Shown piece after piece: positions 55,406 through 64,000 of a DNA stretch of 64,000 bases; position 1 is the stretch's first letter; each line of letters starts with the position of its first letter. Under the pieces are notes generated by a model that searched no databases, was not told the origin of the DNA, and was given only the letters and a program-made list of their open reading frames with translations. The stretch is from the NCBI GenBank assembly GCA_963756975.1, contig CAVWPS010000002.1, positions 434,001-498,000 on the forward strand. Direction: 5' to 3'. Position numbers and translations under genes: made by a program. This DNA is from CAVRQM01 sp963756975. GTDB taxonomy: Bacteria; Pseudomonadota; Alphaproteobacteria; Acetobacterales; Acetobacteraceae.

Positions 55406-56462
55406 ATGCACCCTGCCCCGGTCGATCGTCTCGTCCAGCGCCGCCGTTACGGCCGCACCGGACGATTGTCGATCGCCGCCGCGATCCTGCTGCATCTGCT
55501 GGCGGTGGCGTTGCTGGTGCTGGTGATCCGCAAGCAGCCGCCAGCCCCGCAGGCCGCCCCGTCCGAGGTGGCGCTGCTGTTCGACGGCGGATTGCGTCAA
55601 TCATCGCCATTGCCCCCGACCGAGCGGCCGTCGCAGGCGCCGATGCCGTCGCAGACGCCCGGTGTCGACACCCAGGACAGCGCGTCGTCGAGCCCGCCGC
55701 CGCCGCCCGCCGAGATCTCGCCGCCCACGCCCGCCCTGCCGACGCCTCCGGTGGCGCCGTCGGTGGAACCCCCGGCCACCGCCGAGCCGCCCGTGCCGGA
55801 GGCGACCGCGCCCGAAACCGCGAGCCCCACGCCGTCCGCGCCCGAATTGCCGAACGCCACGGCAGCACCGCCGGACGTGACGGGAAGCGCGCCGCCCCCG
55901 CCGGCGGTCGCCAGCCGCGAGCCGCCGGCGGTCGCCGCCCGTCCGCCCACGACACGCCCGACGCCGCCGAGGCAGCAACCGCGTCCCGTCGTGCGGTCGT
56001 TCCGGCCGAGCCAGCCGCGCTTCACCGCCGACGGCTTCCCGACGACACTGTTCGGCTCGACCGATCTCTCGGGGCACTCGAGCGTCACGCGTCACGCGTC
56101 GAATGCGGCGCCGCCTCGGCAACTCGCTCGATCGTCAATGGTGAGCGACGTTCACGGCGCAGAGGATTTGGGTGCCGACTGGCTCGGCGAACTGCTTGAT
56201 TACGTCGACCAGCACAAACGCTATCCAGAGCAGGCGGCAGAAAATCGGGACGAGGGCGACAGCACTGTCCAGTTCGTGGTGAATCGCGACGGTCACGTTT
56301 CGGCCCGAGATGTGGATTTGGTTGGTCGGTCCGGATCGCAGTGGCTCGATCTAGGTTTGATGGGCCTATTCCGGGGAGCGCACTTACCGCCGTTTCCGCC
56401 AGGCGCACCGCACGACACGCGAGACGGTCGTGTTTACGATGCACTACGTCATCGTGCGGTGA
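55406..56462 (+). CDS. tonB: TonB-like energy transducer; one-base frameshift close to the C-terminus
   Basis: ATG 55406, 11 bases after tRNA-Cys. One N-terminal membrane helix (IAAAILLHLLAVALLVLVI), a long Pro-rich periplasmic spacer, then a TonB C-terminal domain (LGELLDYVDQHKRYPEQAAENRDEG...VQFVVNRDGHV). Near 56420 the frame slips. The read-through frame ends at 56503 in a tail encoded by a palindromic repeat. Removing one base gives D-T-E-T-V-V-F-T-M-H-Y-V-I-V-R and a stop at 56462, the normal last strand of a TonB domain (351 aa). No exbB/exbD nearby. Confidence 0.82.
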
Positions 56463-56477
56463 GGACACCGGCCGTAA

Positions 56478-56563
56478 ACCCTCACCCCGGCCCTCTCCCA
56501 TAAGACGGGAGAGGGAGCAGCTTTCTTCTCCCTCTCCCCCCGGGAGAGGGCCGGGGTGAGGGT
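56478..56563. repeat. Nested palindromic intergenic repeat
   Basis: A perfect 22-base inverted repeat (56478-56499 with 56542-56563, arm beginning accctcaccccggccc) encloses a second perfect 11-base pair (gggagagggag at 56507, ctccctctccc at 56528). It lies between convergent tonB and opgH and shares its arms with the 15.0 kb element. It can fold into a cruciform and probably ends both transcripts. Confidence 0.9.
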
Positions 56564-56566
56564 GGC

Positions 56567-58627
56567 TTAGAGCCCCGCCAGAGCCGCCGGATCGCTCAGC
56601 AACGCCACACGCTCGGCCCGCGTCAGCCCATCCCACACCGCGTTGGCATCCCCCGCCTCCTCCAGCTTCGCCCGGGCCAGCAACGCCGCCGGATCGAACG
56701 GCTCCCCCGCGCGGCGCGGCGGCGGCAGCATGGCGAGGTGCTGCTCGCGCAACCCCGGATCGGCGGCGAGCCTCGCGAGTGCCCCGGCCGTCACAGCCGG
56801 CGCCTCGCGCATCATCGCGTGCGCCCGCGCGACCTCGGCCGGCGGCTCGGTCTCCTCCGGCGTGCGCAGCAATCCCATGCGGCGGAACGCGCGGCCCGCG
56901 CCGGTGCCGGCCGTCCAGGCGGCGAGCGGGATGACGAACGCCCAGCCGAGCACGACCGGCGACATCCACGCGAGCAGCGACGGCGACACGGCGAACGCGG
57001 CGGCCCCGAGCAGCAGGCCGAACACCATGTAGTTGCCGTACGCGCGATTGACGTCCGACCACACGACCGCGCCGCCGTCGCGCCGCTGCGTCACCCAGCC
57101 GCTCTCGCGCCCGCGCAAAATGCCCCACACCGCCCAGCTCTGCATCAGCATCGTGGTCGGCGCCAGCAGCCCGGTCAGCACCGTCTCCGTCAGCATGGAC
57201 ACGAACGCGCGGATCGCACCCCCGCAGCCGCGCCGCAGCACCGGATCGCGAAGCAGTGCGACATAGGCGAGCAATTTCGGCAGCAGCAGCACCGCCATCG
57301 TGAAGATGAACACCCACATCGACCGCACCGGGTCGATCTTCGGCCAGGTCGGGAACAGCGACCGCTCGCCGGTCGGGAAGTAGTCCGGCGTCTGGAACCG
57401 CGCCTGCAACGACACGAAAATGCCGAGCAGCAGGAACGCGAGCCACATCGGTGCCGTCAGATAGCTGCCGATGCCCATCATCAGGTGCAGCCGGCTGACC
57501 CAGTGCAGCCCGCGCGCCGGCAGCACCGCCGCGTGCTGCAGATTGCCCTGGCACCAGCGCCGGTCGCGCACGGCGAGGTCGGTCAGCGACGGCGGGCCTT
57601 CCTCGTAGCTGCCGGACAGGCCGGGCAGCATTTTCACTTCCCATCCGGCACGCCGCAGCAGCGCCGCCTCGACGAAATCGTGGCTCAGGATATGGCCGCC
57701 GAACGGGGCCGCGCCGGGCAGCGTCGGCAGCCCGGCGTCGGCGGCGAAGGCGGCGGTGCGGATGATCGCGTTGTGGCCCCAGTAGTTGCCCTCGCTGCCA
57801 TGCCACCACGCGATGCCATGCGCGATCAGCGGCCCGTACACGCGGCCGGCGAATTGCTGCATGCGGGCGAACAGAGTCTCGGCACCGACGATCACCGGCA
57901 GCGTCTGCAACAGCCCGACCGCCGGATCGGCCGTCATCGCGACCGACAGCCGCACCAGCAACTCGGCCGACATCACGCTGTCCGCGTCCAGGATCAGCAT
58001 CTGCGGATACGCGCCGCCGTGGGCGCGCACCCACTCCGCGATGTTGCCCGCCTTGCGCTCGGTGTTGCGCGGCCGGCGGCGGTAGAACAGCTTCGCGTCG
58101 GGCGGCAGGCGCGAGCGCAGCGCCATCCACGCCGCCTCCTCGGCGACCCAAACATCGGGATCGGTCGTGTCGGACAGGATGAAGATGTCGAACCACTCGG
58201 TGACGCCGCGCGCGTCGAGCGCGGCGCGCATCGCTTCCAGCGCCGCCATGACGCGGGTCGGCGGCTCGTTGTAGGTCGGCATCAGCAGCGCCGTCTTGAC
58301 GGTGGGCTCGCCGACCGGGCCGGGCGCCTTCGCCCGCATCAGCGAGACGAACCCGGCGACCGCACTGGTCGCGGCGAGCGCGATCCAGGCGAACAGGGCG
58401 ACGTACAACCCGAGGATCAGGCATTCGAGCGCGGTCAGCCCGACCACGGCCAGCACGCCGTACATTTCGCGCGCGGCCGCGACGGTCAGGACGATCGCGC
58501 CGCCGACGACCGCGAACCGCCGCCACCGCCGCCCGCCGATCCGCACTTTCAACCGCGCGGCCGGCCGCGCGCGCAAGCTTTGCGGCACCATGTCGAGCGG
58601 TGTGCCCGCCGGCATAGCCTGGAACAT
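56567..58627 (-). CDS. opgH: Glucans biosynthesis glucosyltransferase MdoH/OpgH
   Basis: 686 residues with about eight membrane helices around a cytosolic GT2 domain. The domain has LLMPTYNE, the Asp motif LILDADSVMS and the R-R-W-C-Q-G-N processive-synthase motif. It makes the beta-1,2-glucan backbone of osmoregulated periplasmic glucans from UDP-glucose. Length is a little below the enteric enzyme (847), as in alphaproteobacteria. It starts eight bases after opgG. Confidence 0.95.
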   Translation of the reverse strand: MFQAMPAGTPLDMVPQSLRARPAARLKVRIGGRRWRRFAVVGGAIVLTVAAAREMYGVLAVVGLTALECLILGLYVALFAWIALAATSAVAGFVSLMRAKAPGPVGEPTVKTALLMPTYNEPPTRVMAALEAMRAALDARGVTEWFDIFILSDTTDPDVWVAEEAAWMALRSRLPPDAKLFYRRRPRNTERKAGNIAEWVRAHGGAYPQMLILDADSVMSAELLVRLSVAMTADPAVGLLQTLPVIVGAETLFARMQQFAGRVYGPLIAHGIAWWHGSEGNYWGHNAIIRTAAFAADAGLPTLPGAAPFGGHILSHDFVEAALLRRAGWEVKMLPGLSGSYEEGPPSLTDLAVRDRRWCQGNLQHAAVLPARGLHWVSRLHLMMGIGSYLTAPMWLAFLLLGIFVSLQARFQTPDYFPTGERSLFPTWPKIDPVRSMWVFIFTMAVLLLPKLLAYVALLRDPVLRRGCGGAIRAFVSMLTETVLTGLLAPTTMLMQSWAVWGILRGRESGWVTQRRDGGAVVWSDVNRAYGNYMVFGLLLGAAAFAVSPSLLAWMSPVVLGWAFVIPLAAWTAGTGAGRAFRRMGLLRTPEETEPPAEVARAHAMMREAPAVTAGALARLAADPGLREQHLAMLPPPRRAGEPFDPAALLARAKLEEAGDANAVWDGLTRAERVALLSDPAALAGL

Positions 58628-58634
58628 CAGGGCG

Positions 58635-60164
58635 TCACGCCGGCGTCCAGCGGTACAGCCACGTCTCCGACAGCGGCCCCTGATCGTCGACCAGCCGCGC
58701 CCGCATCTCGACCACCGGCGCGCCCTGCGTATCCAGCTCGAAACTGGCCCGCCACGTGTTCGGCACTTCGGTGTTGTAGGTCGTGACCGGCGACAGGATC
58801 TTGCCGTGATCCGACGTCACCTCCAGGCGCGGCTTGCTGTCGGCGGTGAGCTTCCCGCCGCCGATGTCGAGCACGAACTCCCGCGTCTTGCCGCCGAAAC
58901 TGACGCCGGAGCGGGTCGCGATCACGCGCGCGATCTCGGGCAGCATCGGGGCGGCGACGCACCAGTGCAGGCGGTAGGTGAAGATGTATTCGGACTTCGC
59001 CTTCAGCGGCGCTTTCGGCCGCCAGAACGCGACCATGTTGTCGTCGACCTCGGATTTGGTCGGGATCTCGATCAGCATCACCGCCCCCTCGCCCGGATCG
59101 CCGATCGGCTCGACCCACAGGCTCGGACGCTTCTCGTAGTCGGTCTCGAGATCCTGGTAGTCCTCGAACTTTCGCGCCCGCTGCATCAGGCCGAACCCGC
59201 GCGGGGACGCGTCCGAGAATACGCTGACCTGAAGGTTGTGCGGGTTGACCAGCGGCCGCCACACCTGCTCGCCGCGCCCGGTCCACAATTCCAGCCCGTC
59301 GCTGTCGTGCACCGCCGGACGCCAGTCGTCGAAACCGGTGTGCGCGGCGGGGCCGAAATCGAACATGCTGGTCAGCGGTGCCAGGCCCGCCTGATCGATG
59401 TCGACGCGCGGATAGACGTAGCTCTCGATATCCATCGTCGTGTCGTCGCCGGGCCGGACGGTGAACTTGTAGGCGCCGCTCGCCGACGGACTATCGAGCA
59501 GCGCGTGCAGCACGAACACGGTCGTGTTCGGCTGCGGCCGCTCGAGCCAGAACTCCCGGAACACGGGGAATTCCTCGTCGCGATCCATGCCGGTGTTGAT
59601 CGCCAGGCCCCGCGCCGAGATGCCGTAGCCCATGCCGCGCGCGATCGCGCGGAAATAGGACGCGCCGAGGAACGCGCAGACCTCGTCGGTGCCGGTCGCC
59701 TTCGGGTTGGTCGAATGGATGCGGAAGCCGGCGAAGCCGATGTCGCCGGCGGGCGGTTTCGGGTTGGGGCCGAAATCGAACAGGTCGGGGCTGTAGACGA
59801 TCCGGGTGGCGGTGCCGTCCGCGACCTCGTTGATGTCGACGCGGTCCTTGAACAGGAAGCCGCGATGGAAGAACTGCGCCTCGAACGGCAGGTTCTGGCC
59901 GCGCCACAGCGCGTGCGCGGGGTCGAAGCGGATCGACCGGAAATGGTCGTAATCCATGGTGTTGAACGCGTCGGGGAGCTTCTTGTCCGGCGCCGCGTAC
60001 GGCTTGGCCGACAACTCCCGCGCCCGCGTGCGGACCGTGTTGGCGTCGAACGGCGTCGGGCCGGACGGCGTCGCGCTGGCGGGGGCGTCGGCCGCCCATG
60101 CCGGGAGGGCGATGGCGGCTTGGACCGCGAGGGCCGTGGTCAGGAGCAATCGACGCCGCATCAT
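58635..60164 (-). CDS. opgG: Periplasmic glucans biosynthesis protein MdoG/OpgG
   Basis: 509 residues from ATG 60164, three bases after GGAA; an earlier ATG (60173) has no ribosome site. Sec signal cut after PAWA. OpgG adds or shapes branches on periplasmic glucans. Family segments: FDANTVRTRARELSAKPYAAP, MDYDHFRSIRFDP, FRIHSTNPK, FREFWLERP and the C-terminal Ig-like domain ending ETWLYRWTP. It precedes opgH, and an SGNH hydrolase gene lies 48 bases upstream. Confidence 0.95.
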   Translation of the reverse strand: MMRRRLLLTTALAVQAAIALPAWAADAPASATPSGPTPFDANTVRTRARELSAKPYAAPDKKLPDAFNTMDYDHFRSIRFDPAHALWRGQNLPFEAQFFHRGFLFKDRVDINEVADGTATRIVYSPDLFDFGPNPKPPAGDIGFAGFRIHSTNPKATGTDEVCAFLGASYFRAIARGMGYGISARGLAINTGMDRDEEFPVFREFWLERPQPNTTVFVLHALLDSPSASGAYKFTVRPGDDTTMDIESYVYPRVDIDQAGLAPLTSMFDFGPAAHTGFDDWRPAVHDSDGLELWTGRGEQVWRPLVNPHNLQVSVFSDASPRGFGLMQRARKFEDYQDLETDYEKRPSLWVEPIGDPGEGAVMLIEIPTKSEVDDNMVAFWRPKAPLKAKSEYIFTYRLHWCVAAPMLPEIARVIATRSGVSFGGKTREFVLDIGGGKLTADSKPRLEVTSDHGKILSPVTTYNTEVPNTWRASFELDTQGAPVVEMRARLVDDQGPLSETWLYRWTPA

Positions 60165-60211
60165 ATGTTCCATGTCGCATCAGACGCGGCGCGAGTGGCC
60201 AAGGTTTCGTT

Positions 60212-61442
60212 TCAGGCGGCGATGATCGCCCGCAGCATCGGCACCAGCGCCTCGGCCGCCACCACCGCCGCCGCGTCGTTCGGGTGCGTCGCGTCGCCGC
60301 TGTCGTAGTCCGGCCGATACCCGGTCGGGCTCGCCCCGTCACCCCATAATTGATCGAGGTCCAGCACCGGGAGCCCGGACGCCCGCACCCGCTCGTTGCT
60401 CTCGCGCCTGAACACCTCGACGGCCGGGCGCTTGCCGAACACCGGGGCGGCGGTGACCAGGATCGGCGCCCCGCCCACCTGCCGCACCGCGTCGACCAGC
60501 CGCATCGCGAGGTCGTAGGCGCCCCTCGCCTCCTCCCGCGCCCACGGGTCGTTCTCGCTCCAGGCCTGGATCAGTGCCACCTGCGGCCGGATCAGGCCGA
60601 TCGAGCGCAGTCCGTCCGCCGCGTAATCGGCCGAGCGGCGGCCGGCGTAGCCCTCGTTGAAGTAGCTGACCGGCAGCGCCGGCGTGGACATCGTGGCGCA
60701 GGCCCAGCGCGCCGAACCCGCTCACGCCGTTGGTCGTCGAGAACGACTGCATGATGCTGTCGCCGATCCCCATCACGGTCGCACCCGCCGTCGCGGTTTC
60801 GTATTGCAGCCCGTAGCAGGCGTGAACGAGGTCGAGCGGTTGGCCCGCCTCCATCGCGAACGGCGGCGACGCGGCATCGCCCACGGACCACGCACCGGCC
60901 CAGCTCCGGCCCATCGCGGGATCGGGCGGCCCGCCCGGCGAGAACCGGATCCGCCCGTGCGAGAAACACCGCACCAGCAGCAACGCGCCCGGTCCGCCGT
61001 CGCGGCGCGGCACCGGGTCGATGTCGATCCAGTCCGACATGCCGAGCACCGGCACGCCCGCCGGTCCGCCGTCGCCCGGCAGCGTCAGGCGGTGCGGGTC
61101 GGGGCCCGGGAACGTCACCCGCCGCCACGCGCCGGGGTTGTCGCGACCGTCGCCGTCCAACGGCGTGAGAGCCGCGGTCGCCTCGCTGGTTTGGGCCACG
61201 GCGGCCGCGTCCACGGTCCAGGCATCCTGCTCGTGGTTGAACCAGAACAGGCGGACACGGGACGCCGGGGCTTCGATCACGTACCGGCTGCAGAACGTCT
61301 GCCCGGCGCTGCCCGCGTCCTCGTAAAAGCCGTTTTGCGGCCGGAACCCGAGCGTCGTCGTCAGCGCCACCGGTCCCGCCGGCGACGCCGCGACCCGCGT
61401 CTTGCGCCGGAATTTCAGCAGCCGTGCGGCGAGCGAGATCAT
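60212..61442 (-). pseudogene. SGNH/GDSL hydrolase with a one-base frameshift
   Basis: From ATG 61442 an ~210-residue beta-rich N-terminal region is followed by a GDS block (VMGIGDSIMQSF). Soon after, at about 60695, the frame breaks. The next phase continues with TMSTPALPVSYFNEGYAGR, ALIQAWSENDP (block III) and DATHPND (block V, D-x-x-H) to 60212. All SGNH blocks are present when one base is removed (409 aa). No signal peptide is clear. It may edit acyl groups on glucans made by the adjacent opgGH products; this is inference. Confidence 0.8.
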
Positions 61443-61475
61443 GGCCGCCTTCTATCCCCGCGAACGGGACGGCCG

Positions 61476-62303
61476 CTACTCCACGAAGGCCAGCGCCACC
61501 CCGCCCGCATCCGCCGCGTCGACCACGATCCGCCCGGATTCCTCCCGCGCCGCAACGCCGCCCTGACGGAGCGCCGCGCGCACCTTGGTCCGTGACATCG
61601 TGCGCAACGTCAGTGCCGCCATCGCCTCCGCCCGGTCCATGTCGGGGAACGCCGATGGTCCCCAGTGCCGCTCGAACGCCGCGCGCTCGACCACCTCGAC
61701 CCGCGTCAGCGCGCAGGCGAGCCGGACGCCGCCGGGAATGCCGCCCACCGCGTCCGGCCCGAACAGGTCGGCGAACAGATCGCCGAGCACCCGAGGATCG
61801 CGCGCTAAAATGGTCGCGGACTCGATGCCGACCACGCCGTTCGGATGCACCCGCCACTCGTCGCGCCAGACCAGGGCGCGCGTGCGGTGTTCGCAGAAGT
61901 AGACCCGCCCCGACGCGACCAGCCCCGGTTGCAGGTTGACGGTGCGAAACGACGCCGGCGCCCCGCCCGCCGCCTCGACCGGACGGGAGAAATCGAGCGG
62001 CGGGTCGGCCGGCACCCCCGCCGCCTGCAGCGCGACATACGTGCGCGCCGCGTCCTCGGTGCCGAACACCAATCCGTTCAGCCCGGCCGGCCACTGCATC
62101 GACGGCAGGTCGGTGCGCGCGGCCGGTGCGCCGATCAGCTCCAGGTAATCGGTGCCGAACATCGCCAGATGGTTCGCCGACCCCAGCGTATGCCGGCCCA
62201 TCGGCGTCAGCGCGAAACCGAGCCGCTGCCAAAGCTCGGCCGCCCCCACAAGATTGTCCCGCGTGTTGACGACCACATGATCGAGCGTCGCGACGACGCT
62301 CAT
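61476..62303 (-). CDS. VOC superfamily protein (glyoxalase-like)
   Basis: 275 residues from ATG 62303, which overlaps the upstream VOC gene stop (ATGA). Two VOC modules: LDHVVVNTRDNLVGAAELWQRLGFALTPMGRH...GTDYLELIG, and a second around VGIESATILARDPRVLGDLFADLF. The pattern fits the glyoxalase_3/DUF-type VOC group whose substrates are unknown. It follows the frameshifted VOC protein and precedes the SGNH hydrolase by 33 bases on one strand. Confidence 0.85.
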   Translation of the reverse strand: MSVVATLDHVVVNTRDNLVGAAELWQRLGFALTPMGRHTLGSANHLAMFGTDYLELIGAPAARTDLPSMQWPAGLNGLVFGTEDAARTYVALQAAGVPADPPLDFSRPVEAAGGAPASFRTVNLQPGLVASGRVYFCEHRTRALVWRDEWRVHPNGVVGIESATILARDPRVLGDLFADLFGPDAVGGIPGGVRLACALTRVEVVERAAFERHWGPSAFPDMDRAEAMAALTLRTMSRTKVRAALRQGGVAAREESGRIVVDAADAGGVALAFVE

Positions 62304-63182
62304 TCGCGCATGGCCCAGCCCTGCATCTCGAGCCCCGGACGGTAGTTCTGCGGGTTCATCCAGGCGGAGCGGTTGACCAGCGGGCGCGCGTACATCGGGT
62401 GACGCATCGAGCGCACCTCGTGCTCGACCGTCACCAGCAGATCGCCGGTGTCCAAATCCACGATATCCTGAAACCGGTACTGGCTGGCGTTGCTCTCCTC
62501 GGTGATCAGCCCGCGCGCCAGCAGCTTCGCGTGCGGGCCGGAGAAGTCGGCCAGCGTGATCTGCAGATGGTCGCCCTGGTAGTCGGGCCGCATCGTCGCC
62601 GTCTCGCGGAAGATCAGGGTGAAATCGGTGCCCATCGAAACGCGGCACTCGGTCCCGCTCGCCGTCGCGGGGCTGCCCAGAATCTCGCGATAGAAGCGCG
62701 CGATCCGCTCGACCGTGCCGGTGGGCGTGTCCAGTTCGACATACGGCATGCCGAGCACGATCGGGCCGAACCGCTCCGGGTCGGGCGCGTGGCAGCGGAT
62801 GCGGTTGCCCCATGGGCACGTCACCTCGACCGCGTCGCCCACGATCCGCATCGTCGCCGCATGCCCGTCCTTGAGGCGCGGCAGCACCCGGTTCGAGGCG
62901 AGCGGGCAGCGCCTCGATGTCGGGCACGACCAGCCCGACGGTGCCGCGCACGACCTGCGGTTTGCCGGTCGGCAGGTGGAACTGCGACGTGCCGACGTTC
63001 ACCCACATGTTGTCGACGCCGACGTTGATGAACGGATCGCGCGTCAGGCCGAGCCCGGTGACGTAGAACAGCGTCGCCTCGCGCTGATCCGGCACGAAGA
63101 CGTTGACGTGCCCGAACTCGACGATGTTGCCCACATCGTCCGTCGTGCGGTCGAAACTCGCCGGCATTGTTTGCTGGTCCAC
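62300..63182 (-). pseudogene. VOC superfamily protein with a one-base frameshift
   Basis: From ATG 63182 (MDQQTMPASFDRTTDD), the first module reads VEFGHVNVFVPDQREATLFYVTGLGL and VRGTVGLVVPDIEALP. At about 62903 the frame slips. The next phase gives LASNRVLPRLKDGHAATMRIVGD, then LGMPYVELDTPTGTVERIARFY and the second VOC module to a stop at 62300. Removing one base yields 293 aa. It likely binds a metal and a small dioxygenase- or glyoxalase-type substrate. It diverges from galM. Confidence 0.8.
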
Positions 63183-63290
63183 GGTGTTCCCCCTCCCCCT
63201 CGGTTATGGACGATGGTGCGCCGTCGCCGCCCCACTTTCCAGGTGTGCCGCTCGTGGGCCAGTGTGCCGTCCCCGATCAGGAGCCCTGCA

Positions 63291-64000
63291 ATGACCGCAA
63301 CCCTTCTAGGCCGCGCTCCGGACGGCCACGACATCGAAGCCCACACGCTCGGCGCGGGCGGCCCGCTGGTCGCGACCGTCATGACCTACGGCGCGCGGCT
63401 GGCGGCACTGCACTGGATGGCGCGCGACGGGGTGCGCGACGTCATCCTTCCGCTGCCGACGCTGGCCGTGGCGCTGGCCGACACCGCGCACCGGGGTGCC
63501 GTGGTCGGGCGGGTCGGCAACCGGATCGACGGCGGCCGCTTCACGCTCGACGGTCACGCCTACGAACTCGCCACCAACGACGGCGCGAACACGCTGCACG
63601 GCGGCCCGGACGGGTTCGGCCGCGCCGTCTGGCATGCGGAGCCGGACGGCGACAACGGCCTGCGCCTGACCCACGATAGCGCCGATGGCGACCAGGGCTT
63701 TCCCGGCCGGCTGCACGCGACCGTCCACTACGCCGTCGACGGCTCCGATCTGGTGATCGACTACCTCGCCACCGCCGACGCGCCGACCGTCGTGAACCTG
63801 ACCAACCACGCGTATTTCAACCTCGACGGGGCACCGGACATCCTGGCGCACGACCTCACGATCGCCGCCGACCGGATCACCGCCGTCAGGGCCGACATGA
63901 TCCCGACCGGCGAGCTGATGCCGGTGGCAAACACGCCGTTCGACTTCCGGACGCCGCACCCGATCGGAACCCGGATCGGCGACGCGCACCCGCAGTTGCA
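63291..64000 (+). CDS. galM: Aldose 1-epimerase (galactose mutarotase), cut by window end
   Basis: The frame is open from ATG 63291 (good CAGGAG site) through the right edge, 236 codons. GalM motifs: MTYGARLAALHW, VVGRVGNRIDGGRF, ANTLHGGPDGFGRAVW with the catalytic His, and VVNLTNHAYFNLDG with the second His. It interconverts alpha and beta aldohexoses. The catalytic Glu near the C-terminus lies beyond the window. It diverges from the VOC/opgGH run; 63183-63290 is a promoter gap. Confidence 0.93.
   Translation, partial: MTATLLGRAPDGHDIEAHTLGAGGPLVATVMTYGARLAALHWMARDGVRDVILPLPTLAVALADTAHRGAVVGRVGNRIDGGRFTLDGHAYELATNDGANTLHGGPDGFGRAVWHAEPDGDNGLRLTHDSADGDQGFPGRLHATVHYAVDGSDLVIDYLATADAPTVVNLTNHAYFNLDGAPDILAHDLTIAADRITAVRADMIPTGELMPVANTPFDFRTPHPIGTRIGDAHPQL

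Overview
The window is GC-rich, gene-dense bacterial chromosome with no phage, integron or CRISPR array. The gene set points to an alphaproteobacterium, probably Acetobacteraceae or another Rhodospirillales-type lineage. The pointers are FliX beside FlgI, a PopZ-type DUF2497 protein beside ValS, an alphaproteobacterial DksA with one cysteine left in its zinc finger, opgGH, a eukaryote-type NADP isocitrate dehydrogenase and a Hint-domain secreted protein. The family-level placement is inference.

Layout. 0-10 kb: end of an SLC13-type transporter, a DUF533 protein, a CBS-pair protein, alanine dehydrogenase, an alpha/beta hydrolase opposite a spore-photolyase-like radical SAM enzyme, an SsuA/SsuB/SsuC-type ABC operon and a LysM protein. 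10-20 kb: cytochrome b561, a deoxyribosyltransferase-like protein, a REC-HPt protein, icd, dienelactone hydrolase, dksA, the fliX/flgI-flgJ-flgN flagellar block, two shrunken genes (PTPS-like and GT4-like) and a histone H1-like AT-hook protein. 20-30 kb: DUF983, mtnA, DUF2272 lipoprotein, then an AlgX-like/rhodanese/methyltransferase group, cysK, a TPR protein and a Hint-domain protein. 30-41 kb: amino-acid ABC permeases, BenE, a binding protein, a broken HEPN gene with a small partner, a beta-propeller/sterol desaturase/ABM operon, a CobW GTPase with a WD40 protein, GT4, GST. 41-48 kb: class III aminotransferase, MFS pump with an AraC regulator, a truncated VIT protein next to an NnrS-like remnant, and a hydrolase/DUF5519/DJ-1 operon opposite a LysR regulator. 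48-56.5 kb: purU, valS, popZ-like, tolC, pcm, tRNA-Cys, tonB-like. 56.5-64 kb: opgH, opgG, an SGNH hydrolase and two VOC proteins on one strand, then galM running off the end.

The most unusual feature is damage. Six otherwise well-conserved genes (methyltransferase, TPR protein, beta-propeller, TonB, SGNH hydrolase, VOC protein) each appear to carry exactly one extra base, and the HEPN gene has one in-frame amber codon. Six +1 events in 64 kb may mean assembly indels rather than biology; checking raw reads would settle it. Two genes after the flagellar block and the VIT/NnrS junction look like true decay. Mosaic palindromic repeats lie at 15.0 kb and 56.5 kb, and the second supplies the tail of the frameshifted TonB reading frame.
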